Below, one piece after another: positions 57,887 to 64,000 of a DNA stretch of 64,000 nucleotides. Origin of the DNA: Thiocapsa bogorovii (lineage in GTDB: Bacteria; Pseudomonadota; Gammaproteobacteria; Chromatiales; Chromatiaceae); contig NZ_CP089309.1 of NCBI RefSeq assembly GCF_021228795.1, positions 2,852,001-2,916,000 on the forward strand, read 5' to 3'. The first letter of the stretch is position 1; every line of letters begins with the position of its first letter. The notes under the pieces were generated by a model. It was not told the origin of the DNA, made no database searches, and worked only from the letters and a program-made list of their open reading frames with translations. The position numbers and the translations under genes were made by a program.

Positions 57887-59541
57887 CAGTGGTGCTCTCC
57901 CTTGGAGCCATGGGACGGCGAGAAGAAGCGAACCAGGCCGTGGATGAGGATGCCGCCCAAGGTGCCGGCGACCAGCAGTGTGCCGATGATGTCGAGCCAA
58001 CGGTTATGGTCCCGGCCCGGCATGTAGACCCCCTCGACGAACTGAAGGCGGCTGTCCTGCGGCGTATGACAGTCGCCGCAACCCAGAGCCTGCTCCTTGG
58101 GTGCGACCATATGGGTGATCGGCCACCAGGAGATGGTCTGGATGAAGCCGAACTCGCCTGAATAGGGCAGTCCGAAATCGGCCATGCCTTTGGCGATGGA
58201 TTTGCCCATGTCGTAGTTGCCCCAGTAGGCGGCATCGTCCTCGCCCCATAGATGGGTATAGACCAGTGTGCCGTTGCCCTTGTCGTAGGGTTGCCAGGTG
58301 TGCATCCGTTTGAACGGCCAGATCCGGGATTTCGGATCCTCGCGCGAGCCGGTGAATCCGTTGATCTCGATGGATTCGGCCTGCGGATCGAATTGGGTGT
58401 CGATGGTGGTATAGAGCATCTGGCCATCGAACCATCCGTATGCCGGCGGGAATTCTTCGTCGTAGGTGAAATTGCCCTTGATCGATTTGTAGGTGTAACG
58501 GTGGTTGCCGTTGCCCTGGATGTAGCCTTCCTCGTGATAGCCTTCGCCGTCCTTGGTCTTGCCGGCGGTGCGCCAATCCCAATCGACGACGGTTGCGACA
58601 CCGCCGCGCGCGATCTCGGGGATATGGCAGGTCTGGCAGGCGATGCTCTGCACGTGATCGTTGAGCTTGAAGCCCGCGAGCGAGTCCACCGGATGCGGCG
58701 AGAGACCGTGACAGGATTCGCAGGTGGCCACGTCGGTGCGCTGGCCCGGCTTGCCCGTGCCCTCGGTATCCTTGGAGACGACTTGGTAACGGCTGCCGGC
58801 CCAAACATGGCGGTTGGTGATGTGGCAGGCCGTGCAGGCGAAGTTCAGACCGTCGACACCCATGTGGACGTCGAGTGTCCTCGGCGGGCTCTTCAAGGCT
58901 GAGGAGAGGTCGCCGTGCTTGACGTTGTCTCCGCCGCCGCCGTTGAAGTGGCAGGCCCCGCAGTTCGCCCGCTGCGGGAGCGTCACGCTTTGTGCGACCG
59001 CGGCCAGATCGATCGGCGGTTTGCCCTCGAACATGACCGAGCAGGCGGCATTCCCGGCGCTGTTCGGTGTCTTGTAATAGGTGCCGGTGGTCTCGTGGCA
59101 GACCAGACAGTCGATGTTGGTCTCGTCGGTGAAGTCGAAGCTCTCGTCCTTCCAACCGTAGCCGGCATGACATTGTGCGCACATCCCCTCGTTGCCGCGG
59201 GAGTTGGTGCAGAAGTTGTTGATCAGATAGCGCTTGCCGAGCTGCTGACCGGTCTCCTCGTTGGTGTAGGACCAGGTCCAGTGGATGTTGCGCATAAAAT
59301 GATCGCCGGTCTCGGTATGGCAGCCGAGACAGGCGACAGTTACTTCCGGCCCGGAGCTGAACGGCCCCTTGAGCTGGTCGAATTTGGTGTGGTCGGCGGT
59401 GCCGCCCTGCAGCGGGCCCGAGACCTGCGGTGGCGGTATATCGGCGGCCGGCGGCGTCGGCCAGGTATCCCGGGCGCCGGAGCTTAGGCTGAAGAGTGCG
59501 GTCAGAAGAAAGCCGGCGACGATGGCGATCGAGGCTCGCAT
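57886..59541 (-). CDS. Octaheme c-type cytochrome, tetrathionate reductase family (OTR-like)
   Basis: This 551-residue periplasmic protein has an N-terminal signal (IAIVAGFLLTALFSLSSGA), eight CXXCH motifs (CLGCH, CAQCH, CLVCH, CGACH, CTACH, CESCH, CQTCH, CGDCH) and a C-terminal anchor helix (IIGTLLVAGTLGGILIHGLV). The number of haems and their order match the OTR family known from Shewanella, which reduces tetrathionate, nitrite and hydroxylamine in vitro. Together with the following cytochrome b it could form a quinol-linked reductase or an oxidase in a sulfur bacterium. The physiological substrate is not known from the sequence. Confidence 0.9.
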   Translation of the reverse strand: MRASIAIVAGFLLTALFSLSSGARDTWPTPPAADIPPPQVSGPLQGGTADHTKFDQLKGPFSSGPEVTVACLGCHTETGDHFMRNIHWTWSYTNEETGQQLGKRYLINNFCTNSRGNEGMCAQCHAGYGWKDESFDFTDETNIDCLVCHETTGTYYKTPNSAGNAACSVMFEGKPPIDLAAVAQSVTLPQRANCGACHFNGGGGDNVKHGDLSSALKSPPRTLDVHMGVDGLNFACTACHITNRHVWAGSRYQVVSKDTEGTGKPGQRTDVATCESCHGLSPHPVDSLAGFKLNDHVQSIACQTCHIPEIARGGVATVVDWDWRTAGKTKDGEGYHEEGYIQGNGNHRYTYKSIKGNFTYDEEFPPAYGWFDGQMLYTTIDTQFDPQAESIEINGFTGSREDPKSRIWPFKRMHTWQPYDKGNGTLVYTHLWGEDDAAYWGNYDMGKSIAKGMADFGLPYSGEFGFIQTISWWPITHMVAPKEQALGCGDCHTPQDSRLQFVEGVYMPGRDHNRWLDIIGTLLVAGTLGGILIHGLVRFFSPSHGSKGEHH

Positions 59542-59772
59542 GTTGTGGCTCCGGATGGTGAGCTGGGGCCGGGTCTGCGCCCGGTCGTGGTCTGGACATG
59601 CGCTACAGCTGCCGCCCGCCCGTTTACGCTCTGGCAGACTAGTTCAGATGAGTCGCTTTTTCCCTGACGAGACGCAATGACTTTTGTGTGAAATGCCGCA
59701 CCAGCGCTCGGCCTATCCATGCGTACGAAGACGCAGGACAGGTTGTTCGAGGGGGACAGACGATCGATTTCA
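59542..59772. other. Divergent region between the octaheme gene and the corrinoid operon
   Basis: This part of the 365-bp divergent gap shows no gene. It probably contains the promoter of the octaheme-cytochrome b operon on the - strand. The two palindromes at 59773-59815 lie closer to the + strand operon. Confidence 0.4.
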
Positions 59773-59815
59773 GGTCATATGACCCGAAAATATTTCCGGT
59801 AATATTACCCGGAAA
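59773..59815 (+). promoter_or_regulatory. Tandem 12-bp palindromes (candidate operators)
   Basis: GGTCATATGACC (59773-59784) and GGTAATATTACC (59798-59809) are both perfect palindromes fitting GGTNATATNACC. They are 25 bp apart centre to centre, each is followed by CCG and a short A-run, and the second lies in a larger TTTCC...GGAAA dyad. They precede the corrinoid protein start by about 100 bp. A repressor or activator of the three-gene operon is the simplest reading. Confidence 0.6.
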
Positions 59816-59906
59816 ATGTTGTGAGATTCCCTCTATTATGCAAATGCTTTCGTGCGGGGGGAGTCTTCGGGCGATACTCGTCCGTCACACTCCGGTGGCC
59901 AACATA

Positions 59907-60566
59907 ATGACAATAACGAGCAATGATCCCGTCGAGACCTTCCTCAATGCATTGCTCGCGATGGACCGCGTCGCGGCGAAGCGGGCGCTCGGTGACCCGG
60001 CCTCCGCCGATGTCCGGCTCGATGTCGTCGAGCGCCTGGTCGTGCCGTCCCTCGAGCGTATCGGGGACCTGTGGGAGCGCGGCGAGGTCTCTCTGTCGCA
60101 GGTCTATATGAGCGGTCGGATGTGCGAGGAGATGGTCGACGCCATCCTGCCGCCGTCCGATCCGGCTCGGGTGGATCAGCCTCCGATGGCGATCGCGGTG
60201 CTCGACGACTATCACCTGCTCGGAAAACGTATGGTGTATTCGGTCCTGCGCGCCAGCGGCTACGAGCTGAAGGACTACGGCACGGTCGACGCCGATGCCC
60301 TGGTCGGTCGGGTTGTTCGCGACGGCATCGTCGTGCTGTTGATCTCGGTTCTGATGCTCCCCTCCGCGCTGCATATCAAAAAGGTTCGGGAGGCGCTGGG
60401 CCGGGCCGGTTCTCATCCGTTCATCCTGGTGGGCGGCGCGCCTTTTCGTTTCGACACCGAGCTGTGGCGGGAGGTCGGCGCCGACGCCATGGCGGGCACC
60501 GCGGCCGAGGGCGTCGCCGTGGTGCGTGAGCACCTTGAGAAACGGGCGCAGGAGCATCGCGCATGA
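59907..60566 (+). CDS. Corrinoid (B12-binding) methyltransferase protein
   Basis: From the ATG at 59907 this is a 219-residue cytoplasmic protein. It has the two-domain layout of MtbC/MtaC-type corrinoid proteins: a helical cap (about 1-85) with LWERGEVSLSQVYMSGRMCEEM and a Rossmann B12-binding domain. The latter contains the DxHxxG motif DYHLLG at 101-106, whose H103 would be the lower cobalt ligand. Later SVLMLPSALHIKKVREAL and FILVGGAPFRFD correspond to the expected loops. It would carry a methyl group between methyltransferases. The 3' end overlaps the next gene (ATGA). The longer open frame upstream crosses the operator region and is not supported. Confidence 0.88.
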   Translation: MTITSNDPVETFLNALLAMDRVAAKRALGDPASADVRLDVVERLVVPSLERIGDLWERGEVSLSQVYMSGRMCEEMVDAILPPSDPARVDQPPMAIAVLDDYHLLGKRMVYSVLRASGYELKDYGTVDADALVGRVVRDGIVVLLISVLMLPSALHIKKVREALGRAGSHPFILVGGAPFRFDTELWREVGADAMAGTAAEGVAVVREHLEKRAQEHRA

Positions 60567-61651
60567 GCGCCCGCCCCATGACCTCCCTCGAACGCGTCCT
60601 GACCACGCTTGGCCATCGGGAGCCGGATCGGGTTCCGCTCTTTCTATTGCTCACCATGCACGGCGCCCAAGAGCTCGGGCTCTCCCTCGAGACCTACTTC
60701 TCGCGGCCGGAGTATGTGATCGAAGGTCAGCTGCGTCTGCGTCGCAAGTATCGCAACGATTGCCTCTACACATTCTTTTACGCCTCGGTCGAGACCGAGG
60801 CATGGGGCGGCGATGTCCTCTATACGGACGATGGCCCGCCCAATGCGGGTTGTCCCGTCATTCGGACACCCGAGCAGATCCGCACGCTCGAGCCGCCACG
60901 GGTCGCCGATTGTCCCTGCTTGCTCAAGGTGTTAGAGGCCGCCAGCGGTCTCAAGACCGCAGTGGGCGACGAGGCCCCCATCATCGGCGTGGTCATGTCG
61001 CCGTTCTCGTTGCCGGTGATGCAGATGGGTTTCGAGGCGTACCTCAACCTCATGTTCGAGCAACCGGACCTGTTCGAACACTTGATGCGTCTGAACGAGG
61101 CCTTCTGTATCGAATGGGCGAACGCCCAGTTGGCGGCGGGTGCCACGGCCATCTGTTATTTCGACCCGGTTTCGTCCTCGACCATCGTCTCGCCCGAGCA
61201 CTTTCGCCGGACCGGACTTCAGGTCGCGATGCGCACCCTGGCCGGGATCAAGGGTCCGGTGGCGATGCATTTCGCATCCGGTCGCTGTGCGCCGATCCTG
61301 GATGATCTTCCCCGCACCGGTGCGGCCGTCATCGGAGTCAGCATGCTCGACGATCTCGCCGCCCTCAAGCAACGAGCGGCCGGTAAGGTCTCCTTGCTCG
61401 GTAACCTCAACGGCGTGGAGATGCGTCGTTGGACACAGGAGCAGGCCGAGGCACAGGTCAAGGCGGCGATCGCCTCGGCCGGCCACGGCGGCGGATTCAT
61501 CCTGTCCGACAACCACGGCGAGATTCCCTTCCAGGTTCCGGAAGAGACGCTGCTGGCCATCTCCGAGGCGGTCCATCGCTGGGGAACCTATCCGCTAGCG
61601 GTTTCCGGGGAGCACGCAACCTCTTCGCCCCTGAAGGACCCCCGGAGCTGA
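60563..61651 (+). CDS. UroD/MtbA-family methyltransferase (divergent zinc site)
   Basis: This 362-residue TIM-barrel protein belongs to the family of uroporphyrinogen decarboxylase and of MtaA/MtbA methylcobamide methyltransferases. The N-terminal LGHREPDRVPLFLLLTMHGAQELG and the PIIGVVMSPFSLPVMQMG segment are typical. In MtaA-type enzymes zinc is bound by HxC and a later cysteine. Here the equivalent positions are H236-F237-A238 and, near residue 316, SDNHGE, so both expected cysteines are absent, although C242 lies six residues after H236. It is unlikely to be the true HemE, because hemE is present elsewhere and this gene is locked to a corrinoid protein by an ATGA overlap. Acceptor and methyl donor are unknown. 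Confidence 0.8.
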   Translation: MSARPMTSLERVLTTLGHREPDRVPLFLLLTMHGAQELGLSLETYFSRPEYVIEGQLRLRRKYRNDCLYTFFYASVETEAWGGDVLYTDDGPPNAGCPVIRTPEQIRTLEPPRVADCPCLLKVLEAASGLKTAVGDEAPIIGVVMSPFSLPVMQMGFEAYLNLMFEQPDLFEHLMRLNEAFCIEWANAQLAAGATAICYFDPVSSSTIVSPEHFRRTGLQVAMRTLAGIKGPVAMHFASGRCAPILDDLPRTGAAVIGVSMLDDLAALKQRAAGKVSLLGNLNGVEMRRWTQEQAEAQVKAAIASAGHGGGFILSDNHGEIPFQVPEETLLAISEAVHRWGTYPLAVSGEHATSSPLKDPRS

Positions 61652-61653
61652 CC

Positions 61654-63279
61654 GTGCCGGACACGGTGTGCCTGAGGGTCTGCAGCTATTTTCGAGGCGA
61701 TGTCGAGACCGCTCTGGCCGGCCTCGGCGAGGAGGGTGTGCGCGTCCAGGCTTACCCGGCCGTTTGCACCCTGCGTCAGGGACGGTGCAACCTCGCGGAA
61801 GCGCGCGAGACGCCGCCACCCGAGGGCTATGACGGCGCTTTGGTGCTTCTCGGGTGCGAAACCGAAACGCGCGCGGCTCCGCTGGATCCACGCGTGCATC
61901 TGGTGAAGCTTGATCACTGCGTTTACCTCTTAGCCGGGCGCGACGTCTTGGAGCCCGAGATGCAGGCCGGTGCGTATCTCGTCACGGCCGGCTGGATCAA
62001 GCAGTGGCGCGAGCATTTGCGCGTGATGGGCTTCGATCGGGAAACGGCGGGGCAGTTTTTCCGCGAATGTACGCGCGAGCTCCTGCTCCTGGATACGGGC
62101 AACGATGCGCATGCCGTCGAGGAGCTCGAGGCGATGGGGCGGTATTTAGGTGTGCCGTGCCGCAGCCGCTATGTCGGATTGGACTATCTGAAGCTCTTTC
62201 TCTCGGGTGCTATCGCCAAGTGGCGCCATCTCGCAGCAGAGTCGAAAACCCGCGAGGTCCTGGCCCAGGCCAACCGTAAGGTCGCCGATTACGCCATGGC
62301 GTTCGACCTGCTCGTTCGCCTCTCGCACATCACCGACGAGGGGGCCACGATCGCGGCGATTCAGGAGCTCTTCGCGATGCTCTTCGGGTGCACCAACCTG
62401 GTGTACGCCCAGGTGGAGGAGGGGCGGGTCAGGGAGATCTTCGCCGCGGAGGAGCGACCGCAGGACCGACTCGATCTGCAGCAGGCGCTCGATGCCCTGC
62501 ATGAGGGCTATCTGATCATGCCGTCCGGGAACGGTTTTTTCCTCCGGATCGACTACCGCGATGCTGTCTTGGGCCTGATGTTGGTGCGCGAGATCCCGTT
62601 TCCCGCCTATCGGGATCAATATCTGAATCTCGGGCTGGCGATCTCCAATCTCTGCGGTTTGGCGATCTCCAACGCACGCACCTTCGTGAAGCTTCAGGAG
62701 ACCGAGCAGAACCTGCGCCGAGAGCGCGATATCAATGCTGGGCTCTTCGAGCAGGTGCGGGCCCTGGCCGATACGGATCCCCTCACCGAGCTGCTCAACC
62801 GCCGTCGCTTCTCGGAGCTGGCGGAGGCCGAGTTCGCGCGTGCCAAGCGGTTTTCCAACCCGATCGCCGTGATCATGCTCGACATCGATCACTTCAAGCG
62901 CGTCAACGATACCTATGGTCACGGTGTCGGCGATCAGGTGCTCAAGGCGATTGCCGAGCGGCTACGCGTCGTTCGGGTGTCGGACATCCTGGCCCGGTAC
63001 GGGGGCGAGGAGCTGGTGGCGCTGTGCCCCGAGACAAACGCCCAAGAGGCCGAGCGACTCGCCGAGCGACTGCGCATGGCGCTGCGCGAGCACGCCATCG
63101 AGACCACGGAGGGTCCGATCCCGATCACGGCGAGCATCGGTGTGGCGACGCTCGAGGACGATGTCGACCATCTCGACGATCTCGTCGATCGTGCCGACCA
63201 GGCGCTCTATGCCGCGAAAACCGCGGGGCGTGATTGCGTTCGGGTCTACGGGAGGAACGCCCACATCCCCGAGTCCTGA
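61654..63279 (+). CDS. DUF1638-like/GAF-like/GGDEF diguanylate cyclase
   Basis: A GTG start at 61654, two bases after the preceding TGA, gives 541 residues. The N-terminal ~190 residues (LVLLGCETETRAAPLD, YLVTAGWIKQWREHLRVMG, LLLLDTGNDAHAVEELEAMG and VGLDYLKLFLSG) resemble DUF1638, a family often found beside corrinoid methyltransferases. A GAF-like sensory segment spans about 225-350. A GGDEF domain follows, with active site GGEEL at 450-454 and the inhibitory RxxD motif (RVSD) five residues before it, so c-di-GMP synthesis is expected to be active and feedback-inhibited. The same-strand, two-base spacing to the methyltransferase indicates one operon. Confidence 0.88.
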   Translation: MPDTVCLRVCSYFRGDVETALAGLGEEGVRVQAYPAVCTLRQGRCNLAEARETPPPEGYDGALVLLGCETETRAAPLDPRVHLVKLDHCVYLLAGRDVLEPEMQAGAYLVTAGWIKQWREHLRVMGFDRETAGQFFRECTRELLLLDTGNDAHAVEELEAMGRYLGVPCRSRYVGLDYLKLFLSGAIAKWRHLAAESKTREVLAQANRKVADYAMAFDLLVRLSHITDEGATIAAIQELFAMLFGCTNLVYAQVEEGRVREIFAAEERPQDRLDLQQALDALHEGYLIMPSGNGFFLRIDYRDAVLGLMLVREIPFPAYRDQYLNLGLAISNLCGLAISNARTFVKLQETEQNLRRERDINAGLFEQVRALADTDPLTELLNRRRFSELAEAEFARAKRFSNPIAVIMLDIDHFKRVNDTYGHGVGDQVLKAIAERLRVVRVSDILARYGGEELVALCPETNAQEAERLAERLRMALREHAIETTEGPIPITASIGVATLEDDVDHLDDLVDRADQALYAAKTAGRDCVRVYGRNAHIPES

Positions 63280-63431
63280 GCCAGTCTGTCCACTGGGTGT
63301 GGCAGCGTGCGATCGGCGTCGTCGAGCGCGCAGCGTGTGAGGGCCCGGCGTGAAGTGCTTTTCCAGGTCGGTTCCGCTAGGCTAAAGGGTCTCGGTGCGC
63401 CGCAGGTCGGCGAGTTTCGGACTCCAGGGCT
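63280..63431. other. Gap after the diguanylate cyclase
   Basis: There is no gene in this 152-bp stretch. A weak dyad CCAGT...ACTGG (63283-63298) begins just after the stop and could contribute to termination. Confidence 0.3.
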
Positions 63432-63605
63432 ATGATTCCAGTCGGCAACGAGATCATCGTGAGCCAGAATCTCGTCCTATCGATCGACTATCTCGCTAGG
63501 CAAGGCTCGGCCTGCGTTGAGCTTGTCGAGACAATCAGACGCTCGCACCTGGTGAAACAGCGGCAGGTCGACCGTCAGTTGGCGCATCTGTACCGTCATC
63601 TTTGA
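63432..63605 (+). CDS. Small hypothetical ORF (57 aa)
   Basis: A short open frame, ATG 63432 to TGA 63603-63605, encodes MIPVGNEIIVSQNLVLSIDYLARQ-type residues and a basic C-terminus (HLVKQRQVDRQLAHLYRHL). No ribosome-binding site of note, no domain and no neighbour support it. It may be chance or a gene remnant. Confidence 0.25.
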   Translation: MIPVGNEIIVSQNLVLSIDYLARQGSACVELVETIRRSHLVKQRQVDRQLAHLYRHL

Positions 63606-63649
63606 GTGCGCCGTCGCATCGAGCCTGCCCGCCGCTCGAGCCGGAGGGA

Positions 63650-64000
63650 TCACCGGGCGTCGGGGGTTTTGCTCGATTGCGGATCGAGCACCGTCGCGGT
63701 GAGGAACTCGCGCACCACGCGCTGATACGCCTCGGGTTGCTCGATCATCGGCAAGTGGCCGCAGTCATCGAGCTGAACCTCTCGGACGTTGCGGATCCGG
63801 GCTGCGAGCGCACGGGCACCCGATGGCGGCATCACGGCATCCGCCTCGGCGTTCACCATCAGGGTCGGTGTCGCCATCGTCTCCAAGACCGCCGTGAAGA
63901 CCGGGCTTCCGGCACCGACGGCACACTCGAGCGCGCTGAGCGGATCCGTGCTCAAGAACTCCCGTACGCCGATACGCACCATCTCCTCGTCCACGGGGAG
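63650..64000 (-). CDS. Alpha/beta-hydrolase, C-terminal part
   Basis: The frame is open at the right edge, so only about the last 117 codons are seen. The segment MATPTLMVNAEADAVMPPSGARALAARI is the region with the acidic catalytic residue, and VQLDDCGHLPMIEQPEAYQRVVREFL carries the catalytic His and final helix of alpha/beta-fold hydrolases. Substrate unknown. The tail after FLTATV is short and hydrophilic. Confidence 0.8.
   Translation of the reverse strand, partial: LPVDEEMVRIGVREFLSTDPLSALECAVGAGSPVFTAVLETMATPTLMVNAEADAVMPPSGARALAARIRNVREVQLDDCGHLPMIEQPEAYQRVVREFLTATVLDPQSSKTPDAR

Noticed and set aside
59542-59906. Cobalamin riboswitch upstream of the corrinoid operon
   Set aside because: No B12-box-like conserved core was found; the only structured signals are the two DNA palindromes.

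Overview
The window is a high-GC gammaproteobacterial chromosome segment. It most resembles a purple sulfur bacterium of the Chromatiaceae. This rests on the pilMNOPQ-aroK-aroB-gltB-gltD order typical of gammaproteobacteria, an octaheme tetrathionate-reductase-like cytochrome, an SHP/DHC haem protein cluster and many c- and b-type cytochromes. Genus and species cannot be read from the sequence.

Left part (1-31.4 kb): mostly conserved core genes. After the 3' end of a type II secretion operon (gspM-like, gspN/C-like, gspD on the + strand), almost everything lies on the - strand: a PilT/PilU-type ATPase, a second pilU gene cut in two by a complete insertion sequence, gltBD (ammonia assimilation), aroKB (shikimate pathway), pilMNOPQ (type IV pilus alignment complex and secretin), mdh and gltA (TCA cycle), rpmE, hemW, a TRAP substrate-binding protein, a four-domain S1 protein and uvrD. 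The pil genes form one tightly overlapping operon read from pilM to pilQ.

Middle (31.4-35 kb): an AT-rich gap between uvrD and hemE holds several DnaA-box-like sequences and is a candidate replication origin. Then come hemE, a repeat-rich gap and mqo (a quinone-linked malate dehydrogenase beside the NAD-linked one).

Right part (35-64 kb): accessory metal, redox and signalling genes. These are an exported ATP-dependent DNA ligase; a CusCBA-type heavy-metal RND efflux operon with two small accessory genes; a decayed patch with hicB and integrase-like remnants followed by an intact hicAB pair; a PepSY-response regulator-kinase set; higBA; a TonB-dependent copper receptor; a CDF metal exporter; an ethylbenzene-dehydrogenase-type haem protein; a DHC-SHP-cytochrome b operon followed by a second PepSY-response regulator-kinase set; and a membrane cytochrome b paired with an octaheme cytochrome c. 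The last unit is a compact operon of a corrinoid protein, a UroD/MtbA-like methyltransferase lacking the expected zinc cysteines, and a DUF1638-like/GAF-like/GGDEF diguanylate cyclase. It is preceded by two tandem 12-bp palindromes. I regard it as the best candidate for an undescribed system: a methyl-corrinoid input linked to c-di-GMP output.

Repeats: a family of about 85-89-bp elements with 12-bp inverted ends (core YTRAAYCGCGTC) occurs six times. It always sits at gene borders and in three cases contains the neighbour's TAA stop codon. Two REPIN-like inverted pairs beginning with (G)TAGGGTG are also present. No rRNA, tRNA or CRISPR array was recognised.
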